A DNA stretch of 64,000 bases from positions 1-64,000 of the forward strand of contig DJPL01000068.1 of assembly GCA_002437415.1 (NCBI GenBank), in the 5' to 3' direction. The DNA comes from Ruminococcaceae bacterium UBA6413 (GTDB lineage Bacteria; Bacillota; Clostridia; Oscillospirales; Ruminococcaceae). Shown here in pieces: positions 17,984-26,267 of the stretch. Position 1 is the first letter of the stretch. Each line of letters begins with the position of its first letter. The position numbers and the translations under genes were made by a program. The notes beneath the pieces are model-generated. The model saw only the letters and a list, made by a program, of their open reading frames with translations, searched no databases and was not told where the DNA came from.

Positions 17984-19618
17984 ATGAAGAAATATTCCGG
18001 TAAAGGCGTATACGGTGCGATAGCCATAGGAAAAATATCCGTATTCAGAAAAAGCGATGCGGCGGTAACACGCACACACGTTGAGGATACCGAAAAGGAA
18101 AAACAGAGAGTAACAGCGGCAAAGGAGCTTGCCGCAAAACAGCTCACGGAGATCCACGAAAAAGCACTCAGAGAGGTCGGCGAGACTCACGCCCGGATTT
18201 TTGAGATACATCTGATGATGCTTGACGATGAGGACTATAACGAGTCGATCGAAAACATAATAGATACCCAGTCGGTAAATGCCGAATATGCGGTAGCTCT
18301 GACATCGGACAACTTTGCGGAGATGTTCTCGTCTATGGACGACGCCTATATGCAGGCAAGAGCCGCAGACGTAAGGGATATTTCAAACCGCATTATCGCA
18401 AACCTTACAGGTGCAAATGCCGACAATGCGGCGACCGATGAAAGGTCGATCGTCTGCGCGGACGACCTTGCGCCGAGCGAAACCGTTTCGCTCGACAAGG
18501 ATAAGGTGCTTGCGTTCGTTACCGCTCATGGCTCGTCAAATTCACACACCGCTATTCTCGCAAGAAATATGAATATCCCCGCCGTTATCGGCGTAGGCGA
18601 CAGCTTTTTGAGTGAAGTCAATGAGGGCGATACCGCCATAGTTGACGGCTTTACAGGTGAGATTATCGTTTCTCCCGATGAGCAGACATTAAAGACGTAC
18701 ACCGAAAAGCAGGAGCGTGACGAAGAGCAGAAAAAGTTGCTCCAGGAGCTTAAGGGCAAGGAGAACGTAACAATTGACGGCACTAAGATAAATGTGTTCG
18801 CCAATATCAGCGGCATTGACAATATAGGCGCAGTTCTTCTTAATGACGCAGGCGGTATCGGACTTTTCAGAAGTGAATTTTTATACCTTGAAAATTCCGA
18901 CTTCCCGACAGAGGAACAGCAGTTCCATGCATATAAGCGCGTACTTGAGAGCATGGCGGGAAAGAAAGTAATAATCAGAACTCTTGATATCGGTGCGGAC
19001 AAGCAGGTCGATTATTTCGGACTTAAAAAGGAAGACAACCCCGCGCTCGGACTGCGTGCGATCCGTATCTGTCTTACACGCCCCGAGATATTCAGAACAC
19101 AACTCAGGGCGTTGTTCAGAGCGTCGGTATACGGCAACCTCGGCATAATGTTCCCGATGATAACATCGGTCAGCGAGGTCGAGCGTAGCAAGGCTATCTG
19201 CGAGGAAGTAAAAGCCGAGCTTAAGTCCGAGGGTATCGAGTACTCCGACAAGACAGAAATAGGCATAATGATAGAAACTCCCGCGGCGGCGATTATCAGT
19301 GACCGCTTAGCGCCTATGGTCGACTTCTTCAGCGTCGGAACAAACGACCTTACGCAGTATACACTTGCGTGTGACAGACAAAATCCCGACGCGGAGGAAT
19401 TTGTCGATACTCACCACGAGGCTATCCTACGTCTTATCGAAATGAGTGCGCAGAACGCTCACAAGAACGGTGCGTGGATAGGAATATGCGGTGAGCTTGC
19501 GGCAGATACCACTCTTACCGAAACATTCCTGCGTATGGGTATAGACGAGCTCTCGGTATCTCCGACATTCGTGCTGAAGGTTCGTGACGCGGTGAGAAAA
19601 ACGGATCTGTCAAAGTAA
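17984..19618 (+). CDS. ptsI: PTS Enzyme I, phosphoenolpyruvate-protein phosphotransferase (544 aa)
   Basis: A cytosolic enzyme that takes phosphate from phosphoenolpyruvate and passes it to HPr. The phospho-accepting His188 lies in HGSSNSHTAILARN. The C-terminal PEP-binding barrel has GLFRSEFLYL, FFSVGTNDLTQYTLACDRQNP and the active-site Cys in WIGICGELA. At 544 residues it is slightly shorter than the usual ~570. A short hairpin (ACCGC/GCGGT, ~17933-17945) lies in the ptsH-ptsI gap, and AAAGGGGGAGC precedes the ATG. It is the last gene of the fru operon and is closed by a strong terminator. Confidence 0.96.
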   Translation: MKKYSGKGVYGAIAIGKISVFRKSDAAVTRTHVEDTEKEKQRVTAAKELAAKQLTEIHEKALREVGETHARIFEIHLMMLDDEDYNESIENIIDTQSVNAEYAVALTSDNFAEMFSSMDDAYMQARAADVRDISNRIIANLTGANADNAATDERSIVCADDLAPSETVSLDKDKVLAFVTAHGSSNSHTAILARNMNIPAVIGVGDSFLSEVNEGDTAIVDGFTGEIIVSPDEQTLKTYTEKQERDEEQKKLLQELKGKENVTIDGTKINVFANISGIDNIGAVLLNDAGGIGLFRSEFLYLENSDFPTEEQQFHAYKRVLESMAGKKVIIRTLDIGADKQVDYFGLKKEDNPALGLRAIRICLTRPEIFRTQLRALFRASVYGNLGIMFPMITSVSEVERSKAICEEVKAELKSEGIEYSDKTEIGIMIETPAAAIISDRLAPMVDFFSVGTNDLTQYTLACDRQNPDAEEFVDTHHEAILRLIEMSAQNAHKNGAWIGICGELAADTTLTETFLRMGIDELSVSPTFVLKVRDAVRKTDLSK

Positions 19619-19649
19619 ATATCCGATAACGACTGAGCTCCCATATACA

Positions 19650-19696
19650 AATTACAGCAGTGCCGCCTCTCCCTCGCGCGCACTGCTGTAATTTTT
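19650..19696 (+). terminator. Intrinsic terminator of the fru operon
   Basis: A 14-bp perfect stem AATTACAGCAGTGC (19650-19663) with GCACTGCTGTAATT (19680-19693), then TTT. Confidence 0.9.
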
Positions 19697-19770
19697 AGCT
19701 TAAATATAGTAAATGTTAGCAATTTTGCTTGCATTTCTGATTTTAATGCGATTTTTGTTGATATTAGTAC

Positions 19771-19799
19771 TTGACTGACGGATATGCATATGTTATAAT
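19771..19799 (+). promoter_or_regulatory. Sigma-A promoter of the riboswitch leader
   Basis: TTGACT (19771-19776), 17-bp spacer, TATAAT (19794-19799). The predicted start at ~19806 coincides with the first base pairs of the hairpin module that follows. A second TATAAT at 19956-19961 has only a weak -35 (CTGACG, 16-bp spacing). Confidence 0.85.
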
Positions 19800-19804
19800 A
19801 ACCC

Positions 19805-19873
19805 CAGACATAAATCCGCCGATAGCGGATTTTGCCGTGCAAAAAGCACGGCTTGCGGAGCACCGCAAGTCTG
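19805..19873 (+). ncRNA. Cloverleaf-like RNA module A in leader
   Basis: CAGAC (19805-19809) pairs with GTCTG (19869-19873) and encloses three perfect hairpins with almost no spacing: AAATCCGC/GCGGATTT (19812-19832), GCCGTGC/GCACGGC (19834-19852) and TTGCGG/CCGCAA (19853-19868). All pairs are Watson-Crick. It is drawn as a four-way junction and lies at the very 5' end of the predicted transcript. No known RNA family is recognised. Confidence 0.6.
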
Positions 19874-19882
19874 AGAACATTT

Positions 19883-19957
19883 TAACATAAAAACTTTTGC
19901 CAAAAGGCAAAAGACGGCGTACCGCCGTGTCGGCTGACGCCGACTTATTTTATGTTA
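19883..19957 (+). ncRNA. Cloverleaf-like RNA module B in leader
   Basis: TAACATAAAA (19883-19892) pairs with TTTTATGTTA (19948-19957) and encloses three perfect hairpins: CTTTTGCC/GGCAAAAG (19894-19913), ACGGCG/CGCCGT (19914-19928) and GTCGGC/GCCGAC (19929-19944). The same architecture as module A, but with unrelated sequence. Together the modules fill the first 150 nt of the leader. Confidence 0.6.
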
Positions 19958-20089
19958 TAATTCCAATGTAAAACGATCGTATACACGGCATAAAGGCTGT
20001 GTAATATGAGTTTGCCGATCGCTCTTATATCGGCACGGTTTTCCGATTATCCGGGTATAAGCGGAAAACTCACAACACAATAGTAAAAT

Positions 20090-20159
20090 TAAAAGGCAAA
20101 GCAGTCGAAAGACTGTGACGCAAAGCCATAGGGCCTGTAAAATGGCAGCCGGTTGCATT
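20090..20159 (+). promoter_or_regulatory. c-di-GMP-I (GEMM) riboswitch aptamer
   Basis: The conserved GEMM core is readable in order: GGCAAAGC, a P2-type hairpin AGTC-GAAA-GACT with a GNRA loop, GACGCAAAGCC, GGGCCT (tetraloop receptor strand), GGCAGCC and GGTTGCA. The GACGCAAAGCC stretch is the ligand-pocket signature. It binds cyclic di-GMP in known members. It sits about 60 nt before the start codon of a hybrid sensor kinase with an intrinsic terminator between, so it probably controls transcription elongation. Confidence 0.93.
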
Positions 20160-20165
20160 AAACGG

Positions 20166-20197
20166 GGGTATTGCGGCTTTTTGCAATACCTTTTTTT
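20166..20197 (+). terminator. Riboswitch expression-platform terminator
   Basis: GGTATTGC (20166-20173) pairs with GCAATACC (20183-20190), followed by seven T. The aptamer's 3' strand GGTTGCA could instead pair with TGCAATACC of the terminator. If so, ligand binding would free the terminator and switch the gene off (inference from base pairing only). Confidence 0.88.
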
Positions 20198-20215
20198 GTG
20201 GAAAGGAGCATTTTC

Positions 20216-22228
20216 GTGAAAAATACAGCGTCTGAAAACAACAAATACGAGCTTTTATATGCTCCGGAGGACATACTTCTCTCGGTAGGCATAGGCACAT
20301 GGAGCATTTTCCTGTCTGACGGAAAAGAGCCCGAGATGTATGCAGATGAGCAGATGAAAAGGCTTTTAGCTATCGGAGGAAAAGAGCTCACACCCGCGCA
20401 GACCTATAAGGCGTGGCGCGACGGAGTGCAGGGCGAGGATATAGAGATAGTGGATAATTACACCGCCTCTATGATAAGAAACGGCAGGGCGGAGGTTGAC
20501 TATCACTGGGTGTGCCCCGATGGTAGTGTAATGTTTGTACGTTGCGGCGGCTCGGCGCGTAAGGAAGAGGGAAAAGGGCTTGTACTGCGCGGCTATCATA
20601 TGGTAGTGCCCGACAGCGTAAAAGAGCAGTATCGTTATCAAAGCGAGATAAAGCGCTCCCTTGACGTTATGACCGCACTCAACAGCGACTATACATCTGT
20701 ATATTACGTTGACCTGAATAAGAATATATCCGTCCGCTATATAAACAAGCTTACGGATAAGACCACGGAAGAAATCTTCGCAAAGGGTCACAAGCAACAC
20801 AGTGACGCTATGCGTTATTATATAGAAAATTATATATGCGATGAGGATAAACAGAAGGTAGTCGATGCGTCGGATTTTGCCGTAATGAAGCAAAGGCTGA
20901 GCAGTGAGGCTAAATATTCTGTGCGATACAGGACTGAAACCCGCGATAACGGACTTGCGAATTTTGAGATGACGTTTGTTGCCTGCTCCGATCCTTTTGA
21001 CGATAAGGCGGTAATAGGTATACGCTGTATAGATGATCTTATCAAGGAAGAGGTCGCGCACCGCAAGCAGCTTGAAGCCGCTCTTGAGCAGGCACAGCAG
21101 GCAAACAGGGCAAAGAGTGAGTTTTTGTCGCGTATGTCGCATGACCTGCGCACACCGCTCAACGGCATAAAGGGCATGATAGCGATAGCGCAGAACTATG
21201 CGGGAGAAAACACAGAGTTGCTGTCCGCTCTTGACAAAGCGGCAAGATCCGAAAAACTGCTTGAAATGCAGGTTGACGATGTGCTTGATATGAGTAGTCT
21301 TGAGCTCGGCAATGTTGAGCCTGAGAGAAATTACATTGAGGTAAAAGCGCTTTATGATGTATATACAAGCGTCACAAGACAGCTCGCCGACCCGCTCGGA
21401 ATAAAGGTTATATCTCACCCTGCCGATATAGAGCACAACAAGGTCTACGGCAGTGAAAAGCACATACGCCGTATGATGTTCAAGATAATACAGAACAGCA
21501 TAAAGTTCAACAAGCCGGGCGGAACTGTTGAAACGTTTGTCCGCGAACAGCAGACTGACAGCGATCACGCTATGTATATTATCGAGGTAAAGGATACCGG
21601 AATAGGTATGAGCCGCGAATTTACCGAGCATCTGTTTGAGCCGTTCGTCAAAGAGCATAACGATGCTGGCACTGAGATAAGAATGGGGCTCGGACTGCCG
21701 ATAGCGCAGAAGCTCAGTGAGCTTATGGGCGGAAGGATCGAGGTCAGCAGTGAGCTTGGCAAGGGCTCGGTGTTTACGGTGTATATCCCGCTTGAATTCT
21801 GCCTTGATGCTTCAGAGCAGAAGGCTGATGTACCCTGCGATTTTCTGAAAGGCAAGAATGTGCTTATCGCAGAGGACAATGAGCTTAACCTTGAAATAGC
21901 ACAGTATATGCTGGAAAACGAGGGCGCGTTGATCACCTGTGCCAAAAACGGTGAAGAGGCGGTAAGGCTGTTCAGAGAAAAACCGGAGAGATATTTTGAT
22001 CTTATTCTGATGGATCTTATGATGCCGGGGGTTGACGGCTTTGAGGCGACAGAGCTTATACGCCGTACACAAAGAGCCGATGCGCAAAGCGTTCCTATAA
22101 TAGCGATGAGTGCAAATGTACTGCCGAGCGATGTTGAACATTGTCTTGCGGCGGGTATGAATGCGCATATTCCGAAGCCGCTTGATATAAAGGTTATCAA
22201 TCAGACGTTGATGCGGTATTTTATATGA
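20216..22228 (+). CDS. Hybrid sensor histidine kinase/response regulator (671 aa)
   Basis: A cytosolic signalling protein with no membrane span. Residues 1-~285 form one or two PAS-like sensory regions ending in a short coiled coil (QLEAALEQAQQANRAKSEFL). The HisKA domain has His309 in SRMSHDLRTPLNGIKG. The HATPase domain shows VKDTGIGMS and GLGLPIAQKL. The C-terminal receiver domain (~550-671) has the acidic pocket AEDNE and phospho-acceptor Asp600 in LILMDLMMPGVDGFEA. I start at the GTG at 20216, preceded by GAAAGGAG; frames that start earlier would begin within the terminator. There is no output domain, so phosphate must go to a partner. Gene expression is placed under c-di-GMP control. 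Confidence 0.92.
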   Translation: MKNTASENNKYELLYAPEDILLSVGIGTWSIFLSDGKEPEMYADEQMKRLLAIGGKELTPAQTYKAWRDGVQGEDIEIVDNYTASMIRNGRAEVDYHWVCPDGSVMFVRCGGSARKEEGKGLVLRGYHMVVPDSVKEQYRYQSEIKRSLDVMTALNSDYTSVYYVDLNKNISVRYINKLTDKTTEEIFAKGHKQHSDAMRYYIENYICDEDKQKVVDASDFAVMKQRLSSEAKYSVRYRTETRDNGLANFEMTFVACSDPFDDKAVIGIRCIDDLIKEEVAHRKQLEAALEQAQQANRAKSEFLSRMSHDLRTPLNGIKGMIAIAQNYAGENTELLSALDKAARSEKLLEMQVDDVLDMSSLELGNVEPERNYIEVKALYDVYTSVTRQLADPLGIKVISHPADIEHNKVYGSEKHIRRMMFKIIQNSIKFNKPGGTVETFVREQQTDSDHAMYIIEVKDTGIGMSREFTEHLFEPFVKEHNDAGTEIRMGLGLPIAQKLSELMGGRIEVSSELGKGSVFTVYIPLEFCLDASEQKADVPCDFLKGKNVLIAEDNELNLEIAQYMLENEGALITCAKNGEEAVRLFREKPERYFDLILMDLMMPGVDGFEATELIRRTQRADAQSVPIIAMSANVLPSDVEHCLAAGMNAHIPKPLDIKVINQTLMRYFI

Positions 22229-22376
22229 TGATTATGGAGTTGGCGATGAAATCGGAGTGGAAAAAACCATTACATTTTTCACCTTTAAAGCCGCTCATAA
22301 AATCTGCACAATTTTCTGCCGGAAGCTGTCGAAAATTATCATCAAAAAATGGCATCGGTTAGCAACTTACAACTTA

Positions 22377-22405
22377 TTGACAAATAAAAAGTATAGTGTT
22401 ATACT
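22377..22405 (+). promoter_or_regulatory. Sigma-A promoter of the DUF6110/P-ATPase pair
   Basis: TTGACA (22377-22382), a 17-bp spacer and TATACT (22400-22405), about 80 bp before the first gene. Confidence 0.85.
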
Positions 22406-22485
22406 TAGTAAAAACAAAAAAGTAACGTCTGTGTAAACAGGCGTAAATGGCTCTGTAAAGAGCAATAATATAAGGAGGTCCAATT

Positions 22486-22767
22486 ATGAACTGGGTAAAA
22501 TTAGGCATATTCGCAGGCGGTGTAGCTTTTGGCTCTGTAGGACTGAAGCTTCTCGGCAGTAAGGATGCAAAGAAGGTTTACGCACAGGTCACTGCGGCTA
22601 CTCTTCGCGCTAAGGAATCGGTTATGAAGACCGTTACCAATGTTAAGGAAAATGCAGGCGACATTCTCGCCGATGCAAAGGATATCAATGAAAAGCGTGA
22701 CGCTAAGGAAGCTGTTATCGAGGACGAATGTGACTGCGGCTGTGAAGCCGTAACAGAAGAAGCATAA
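22486..22767 (+). CDS. DUF6110-like small membrane-associated protein (93 aa)
   Basis: A short protein with one N-terminal hydrophobic segment (FAGGVAFGSVGLKLLGS), a long amphipathic helix rich in Ala, Lys and Val, and an acidic tail with a CDCGC cluster (ECDCGCE, residues ~83-89). It resembles the DUF6110 group, whose members commonly precede heavy-metal P-type ATPases in Clostridia; the name is from memory of pattern and was not searched. The cysteine cluster next to a metal pump suggests metal binding or delivery (inference). ATAAGGAGGTC precedes the ATG. Confidence 0.7.
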   Translation: MNWVKLGIFAGGVAFGSVGLKLLGSKDAKKVYAQVTAATLRAKESVMKTVTNVKENAGDILADAKDINEKRDAKEAVIEDECDCGCEAVTEEA

Positions 22768-22776
22768 GACTGACAG

Positions 22777-22813
22777 AAAACCGACGGTACGCTTTGTTAC
22801 TGTCGGTTTTTAT
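22777..22813 (+). terminator. Intercistronic terminator/attenuator
   Basis: AAAACCGAC (22777-22785) pairs with GTCGGTTTT (22802-22810), extended by GTA/TAC inside, and is followed by TTA. It lies between the small protein and the ATPase, so the first gene should be made in excess. Confidence 0.8.
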
Positions 22814-22841
22814 TTCGGTTTTTATATGGAGATGACAGGAA

Positions 22842-24929
22842 ATGAAATGTAAAATACTTCACGAATCGAAAGGCAGACTGCGTGTGCATATGTTCTGCGG
22901 CAAGATGTCGCTTGACAATGCCGATGTGCTTGAGTACTACCTGCGTGCGGTAAACGGCGTGACCGATGTGGCGGTATACGACCGTACCTGTGATGCGGTC
23001 ATAGTATTCACCGACAGAAGCGCAGTACTTAAGGCTCTTGCCGCCTTCGCCTTTGAAAAGGCAAGGAAGATGGACTTAGTGCCCGACCACACATCAAGAA
23101 AGCTCAACCGCGAGTTTGAGGATAAGCTTGTTATGACGGTAGTGGCACGGTTTATATCAAAGACATTTATCCCCGCACCTATAAGGGCGTTTATCGCTGT
23201 TATAAAGTCGTGGAAATACATAAAGCACGGACTGAAAGCGCTTATGAGCGGCAAGCTGTCCGTAGCCGTACTTGATGCGACCGCAGTGACCGTATCGCTT
23301 CTGCGCCGTGACTTCAAGACTGCGTCATCAGTAATGTTTATGCTGAATATCGGTGAGATACTTGAAGACTGGACGCATAAGAAGTCTGTAGCGGATCTTG
23401 CGGGAGCAATGTCGCTGAACGTTGAAAACGTGTGGGTAAAAACAGGCGATACCGAAACGCTGATATCTATAAAGGATGTACACGAGGGCGACCTGGTGGT
23501 AGTGCGTACAGGCAATATGATACCGCTTGACGGCAAGGTCGCAGGCGGCGAGGCTACCGTAAATCAGGCATCTATAACAGGCGAATCGCTCCCTGTAAGA
23601 AAGAGCAAGGGCAGTTATGTATATGCGGGTACGGTCGTCGAAGAGGGCGAGTGTGTAGTCTGTGTTGACAAGGCGCTCGGCGGCGGAAGATACGACCGCA
23701 TAGTAAAGATGATAGAGGAGTCGGAAAAGCTGAAATCTTCTTCCGAGGACAAGGCTTCAAGGCTTGCGGACAGGCTTGTGCCTTATACGCTCGGCGGAAC
23801 GATCCTTACATATCTTTTAACGCGCAATGTAACAAAGATGCTGGCTGTTCTGATGGTCGACTTCTCGTGTGCGCTTAAGCTCTCAATGCCTATCGCCGTA
23901 CTTTCTGCAATGCGTGAGTGCAGTAACTATAAGATAAGCGTAAAGGGCGGTAAGTTCCTTGAAGCTGTTGCCGAAGCGGATACTATCGTATTTGACAAGA
24001 CAGGTACTCTTACCTATGCCGCACCTACTGTTGAAAAGGTAATTCCTTTCGGCGGCAGAGATGCGGACGAAATGCTGAGACTTGCGGCTTGCCTTGAAGA
24101 GCATTATCCTCACTCAATGGCGAATGCGGTAGTAGCCGCCGCAAAGGAAAAGGGGCTCAGCCACGAGGAATATCACTCAAGCGTTGAATATGTCGTAGCA
24201 CACGGCATATCAAGTACAGTGGAAAGCAAGAAGGTCATAATCGGCAGTGCCCACTTTGTATTTGAGGACGAGGGTTGTGTAGTACCGGAGGGTGACGAGG
24301 AGCTGTTCAATTCGCTTTCGGGTGAATATTCGCACCTGTATCTTGCAATATCGGGCGTACTTGCCGCGGTGATCTGCATATCCGACCCGCTGAGAGCGGA
24401 AGCGGCTGACGCTATAAATGCGCTCCGCGACTGCGGAATAAGCAAGATAGTAATGATGACCGGCGACAACGAGCAGACCGCAAGGGCAGTAGCCGCCAAG
24501 GTCGGTGTTGACGAGTTCCACGCAGGCGTTCTCCCCGAGGACAAGGCAAACTTCATAAAGCGTGAGCACGAAAAGGGCAGAAAGGTCATAATGATAGGCG
24601 ACGGAGTAAATGACTCTCCCGCACTTTCGGAAGCCGATGCGGGTATCGCTATAAATACCGGAGCGGCAATAGCAAAGGAAATAGCCGATATCACAGTATC
24701 ATCGGAAGACCTTTATATGCTGGTAACTCTCAGAAAAATAAGCTCAGCGCTTATGAAGAGAATACACCGCAACTACCGCTTTATCGTATCGTTCAACCTT
24801 ATGCTGATACTGCTCGGCGTGGGCGGAATAATACAGCCGACTACATCGGCGCTGTTCCATAACGCTTCTACACTTGCGATAAGCCTTAAGAGTATGACTA
24901 ATCTGATTGAAGAAAAAGAGCAGAAGTAA
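22842..24929 (+). CDS. P1B-type heavy-metal ATPase with SCALK motif (695 aa)
   Basis: A membrane pump that moves a metal cation using ATP. Residues 1-~75 look like a degenerate ferredoxin-like HMA domain without CxxC. The actuator domain has TGES (~247). The phosphorylated Asp385 lies in DKTGTLT. The nucleotide domain has the HP site (HYPHSMA) and the hinge GDGVNDSPAL. In the metal-selecting membrane helix, where copper and zinc pumps have CPC, this protein reads DFSCALKLSMP: one Cys, with Ser in place of the first Cys-Pro. The metal is therefore unclear. AGATGACAGGAA precedes the ATG. It is co-transcribed with the Cys-rich small protein upstream. Confidence 0.88.
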   Translation: MKCKILHESKGRLRVHMFCGKMSLDNADVLEYYLRAVNGVTDVAVYDRTCDAVIVFTDRSAVLKALAAFAFEKARKMDLVPDHTSRKLNREFEDKLVMTVVARFISKTFIPAPIRAFIAVIKSWKYIKHGLKALMSGKLSVAVLDATAVTVSLLRRDFKTASSVMFMLNIGEILEDWTHKKSVADLAGAMSLNVENVWVKTGDTETLISIKDVHEGDLVVVRTGNMIPLDGKVAGGEATVNQASITGESLPVRKSKGSYVYAGTVVEEGECVVCVDKALGGGRYDRIVKMIEESEKLKSSSEDKASRLADRLVPYTLGGTILTYLLTRNVTKMLAVLMVDFSCALKLSMPIAVLSAMRECSNYKISVKGGKFLEAVAEADTIVFDKTGTLTYAAPTVEKVIPFGGRDADEMLRLAACLEEHYPHSMANAVVAAAKEKGLSHEEYHSSVEYVVAHGISSTVESKKVIIGSAHFVFEDEGCVVPEGDEELFNSLSGEYSHLYLAISGVLAAVICISDPLRAEAADAINALRDCGISKIVMMTGDNEQTARAVAAKVGVDEFHAGVLPEDKANFIKREHEKGRKVIMIGDGVNDSPALSEADAGIAINTGAAIAKEIADITVSSEDLYMLVTLRKISSALMKRIHRNYRFIVSFNLMLILLGVGGIIQPTTSALFHNASTLAISLKSMTNLIEEKEQK

Positions 24930-24941
24930 AAATCAAATAAC

Positions 24942-24979
24942 AAATGCCCGACTGCTGTAGAAAGCCTGTCGGGCATTTT
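24942..24979 (+). terminator. Intrinsic terminator
   Basis: An 11-bp stem AAATGCCCGAC/GTCGGGCATTT followed by TTC after the ATPase gene. Confidence 0.85.
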
Positions 24980-25088
24980 CTGTATCATATCTGTTTTTGC
25001 ATATGCAATATCCCTTTCAATTTTTCGTAGGGCGGCGGCTTGCCCCGCTCCGAAATGTCAAAATCTTTTTAAAATTTCAATTTGCTTG

Positions 25089-25117
25089 TTGCGCCGGATT
25101 TACAGTTGTGTTATACT
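25089..25117 (+). promoter_or_regulatory. Probable promoter of the zinc-ribbon/TPM pair
   Basis: TTGCGC (25089-25094), 17-bp spacer, TATACT (25112-25117). The -35 is imperfect. The GC-rich stretch before it (~25025-25060, GGGCGGCGGCTTGCCCC) has no clear function. Confidence 0.55.
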
Positions 25118-25164
25118 TTTATTGACATCAAAAACCTACTTGAGCGAAAGGAAACAGATATAAT

Positions 25165-26253
25165 ATGGGTGCGATACTTGAATATAAATGCCCGTGTTGC
25201 GGCGGGCCTTTACAGTTTGACTCCGATGCGCAGAAGATGAAGTGTCCTTACTGCGACAACGAGTTTGACGCGGAAACGCTCAAGGGCAACGATGATATAC
25301 TTAAAGAAGAAAAGCCGGATATGATGGACTGGTCAAGTCAGCCCGGCAACGAGTGGATGCAAGGCGAGCTTGACGGGCAGAAGGTCTATCTCTGTAATTC
25401 CTGCGGCGGTCAGATCATCTGTGACGAAACCACAGGTGCTACCGAATGCCCCTATTGCGGAAGTCCTGTTGTAATGATGGGGCAGTTTGCCGGCGACAAG
25501 CGTCCCGATATAATTATACCGTTCAAGCTTGATAAGCAGGCGGCAAAGGAGGGCTTCAAAAAGCACCTTTGTAAGAAACGTCTGCTCCCTAAAGCGTTCA
25601 GGACAGACAGCTACATAGATGAAGTCAAGGGTGTGTATGTTCCGTTCTGGCTGTACGACGCACACGCGGACGCACAGGCGTATTTCCACGCGACCAAGGT
25701 AAAAATGTGGAGCGACTCAAAGTATGATTACACCAAGACCTCGCACTACAGGCTGTTCCGCAGAGGCTCAATGGATTACGAGAGAGTGCCGGTCGACGGC
25801 TCAAGCAAGATGGCGGACGACCTTATGGAGTCGCTTGAACCGTTCACGGCGGACGGGGAAGTGCCGTTTCAGACCGCCTACCTGTCGGGTTATATGGCGG
25901 ATAAGTACGATGTGGATCCTAACGAGTGCAACGGCAGAGCGAACGAGCGCATAAAAAAGAGCACGCTTGACTGCCTTTCGACAACAACTGTGGGATTTAC
26001 GACCGTAACTCCCGAGAATTCTTCCGTACAGCTCCAAAACGGCACAGTGAAATACGCCTTATATCCTGTATGGTTGCTTACGGCTAAGTGGAACGGCGAG
26101 ATATACAACTTTGCAATGAACGGACAGACAGGAAAGTTTGTCGGAAATCTGCCGCTCGATAAGGGCGCATACTGGCGCTGGACAGGGCTAATAGCACTTA
26201 TAGCGACCGCTATATCGCTTGCCGCATCTGCGGCGGCGCTGTTTTTACGATAA
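25165..26253 (+). CDS. Double zinc-ribbon protein with C-terminal membrane anchor (362 aa)
   Basis: Two four-cysteine zinc ribbons are visible: CPCCGG with CPYCDNEF (residues ~9-32), and CNSCGG with CPYCGSP (~76-98). A central domain follows with aromatic-rich segments (GVYVPFWLYDAHADA). The last ~25 residues (WTGLIALIATAISLAASAAALFL) form one membrane span, so the protein is probably tail-anchored facing the cytosol. Similar proteins are often called TFIIB-type zinc ribbon proteins, and some are mis-annotated as PriA-like. Its function is unknown. It lies 14 bp before a TPM-domain gene, a pairing that suggests a shared role at the membrane. GAAAGGAAAC precedes the ATG. Confidence 0.78.
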   Translation: MGAILEYKCPCCGGPLQFDSDAQKMKCPYCDNEFDAETLKGNDDILKEEKPDMMDWSSQPGNEWMQGELDGQKVYLCNSCGGQIICDETTGATECPYCGSPVVMMGQFAGDKRPDIIIPFKLDKQAAKEGFKKHLCKKRLLPKAFRTDSYIDEVKGVYVPFWLYDAHADAQAYFHATKVKMWSDSKYDYTKTSHYRLFRRGSMDYERVPVDGSSKMADDLMESLEPFTADGEVPFQTAYLSGYMADKYDVDPNECNGRANERIKKSTLDCLSTTTVGFTTVTPENSSVQLQNGTVKYALYPVWLLTAKWNGEIYNFAMNGQTGKFVGNLPLDKGAYWRWTGLIALIATAISLAASAAALFLR

Positions 26254-26267
26254 GGGGGCGGACAGAT

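Noticed and set aside
19805..19957. Hairpin series as a CRISPR array or tandem repeat
   Set aside because: The hairpins have different sequences and no constant repeat or spacer length; no cas genes are in the window.
20366..21658. Long minus-strand reading frame opposite the sensor kinase
   Set aside because: It has no ribosome site and has the composition of a reversed coding strand; the plus strand encodes clear kinase motifs.
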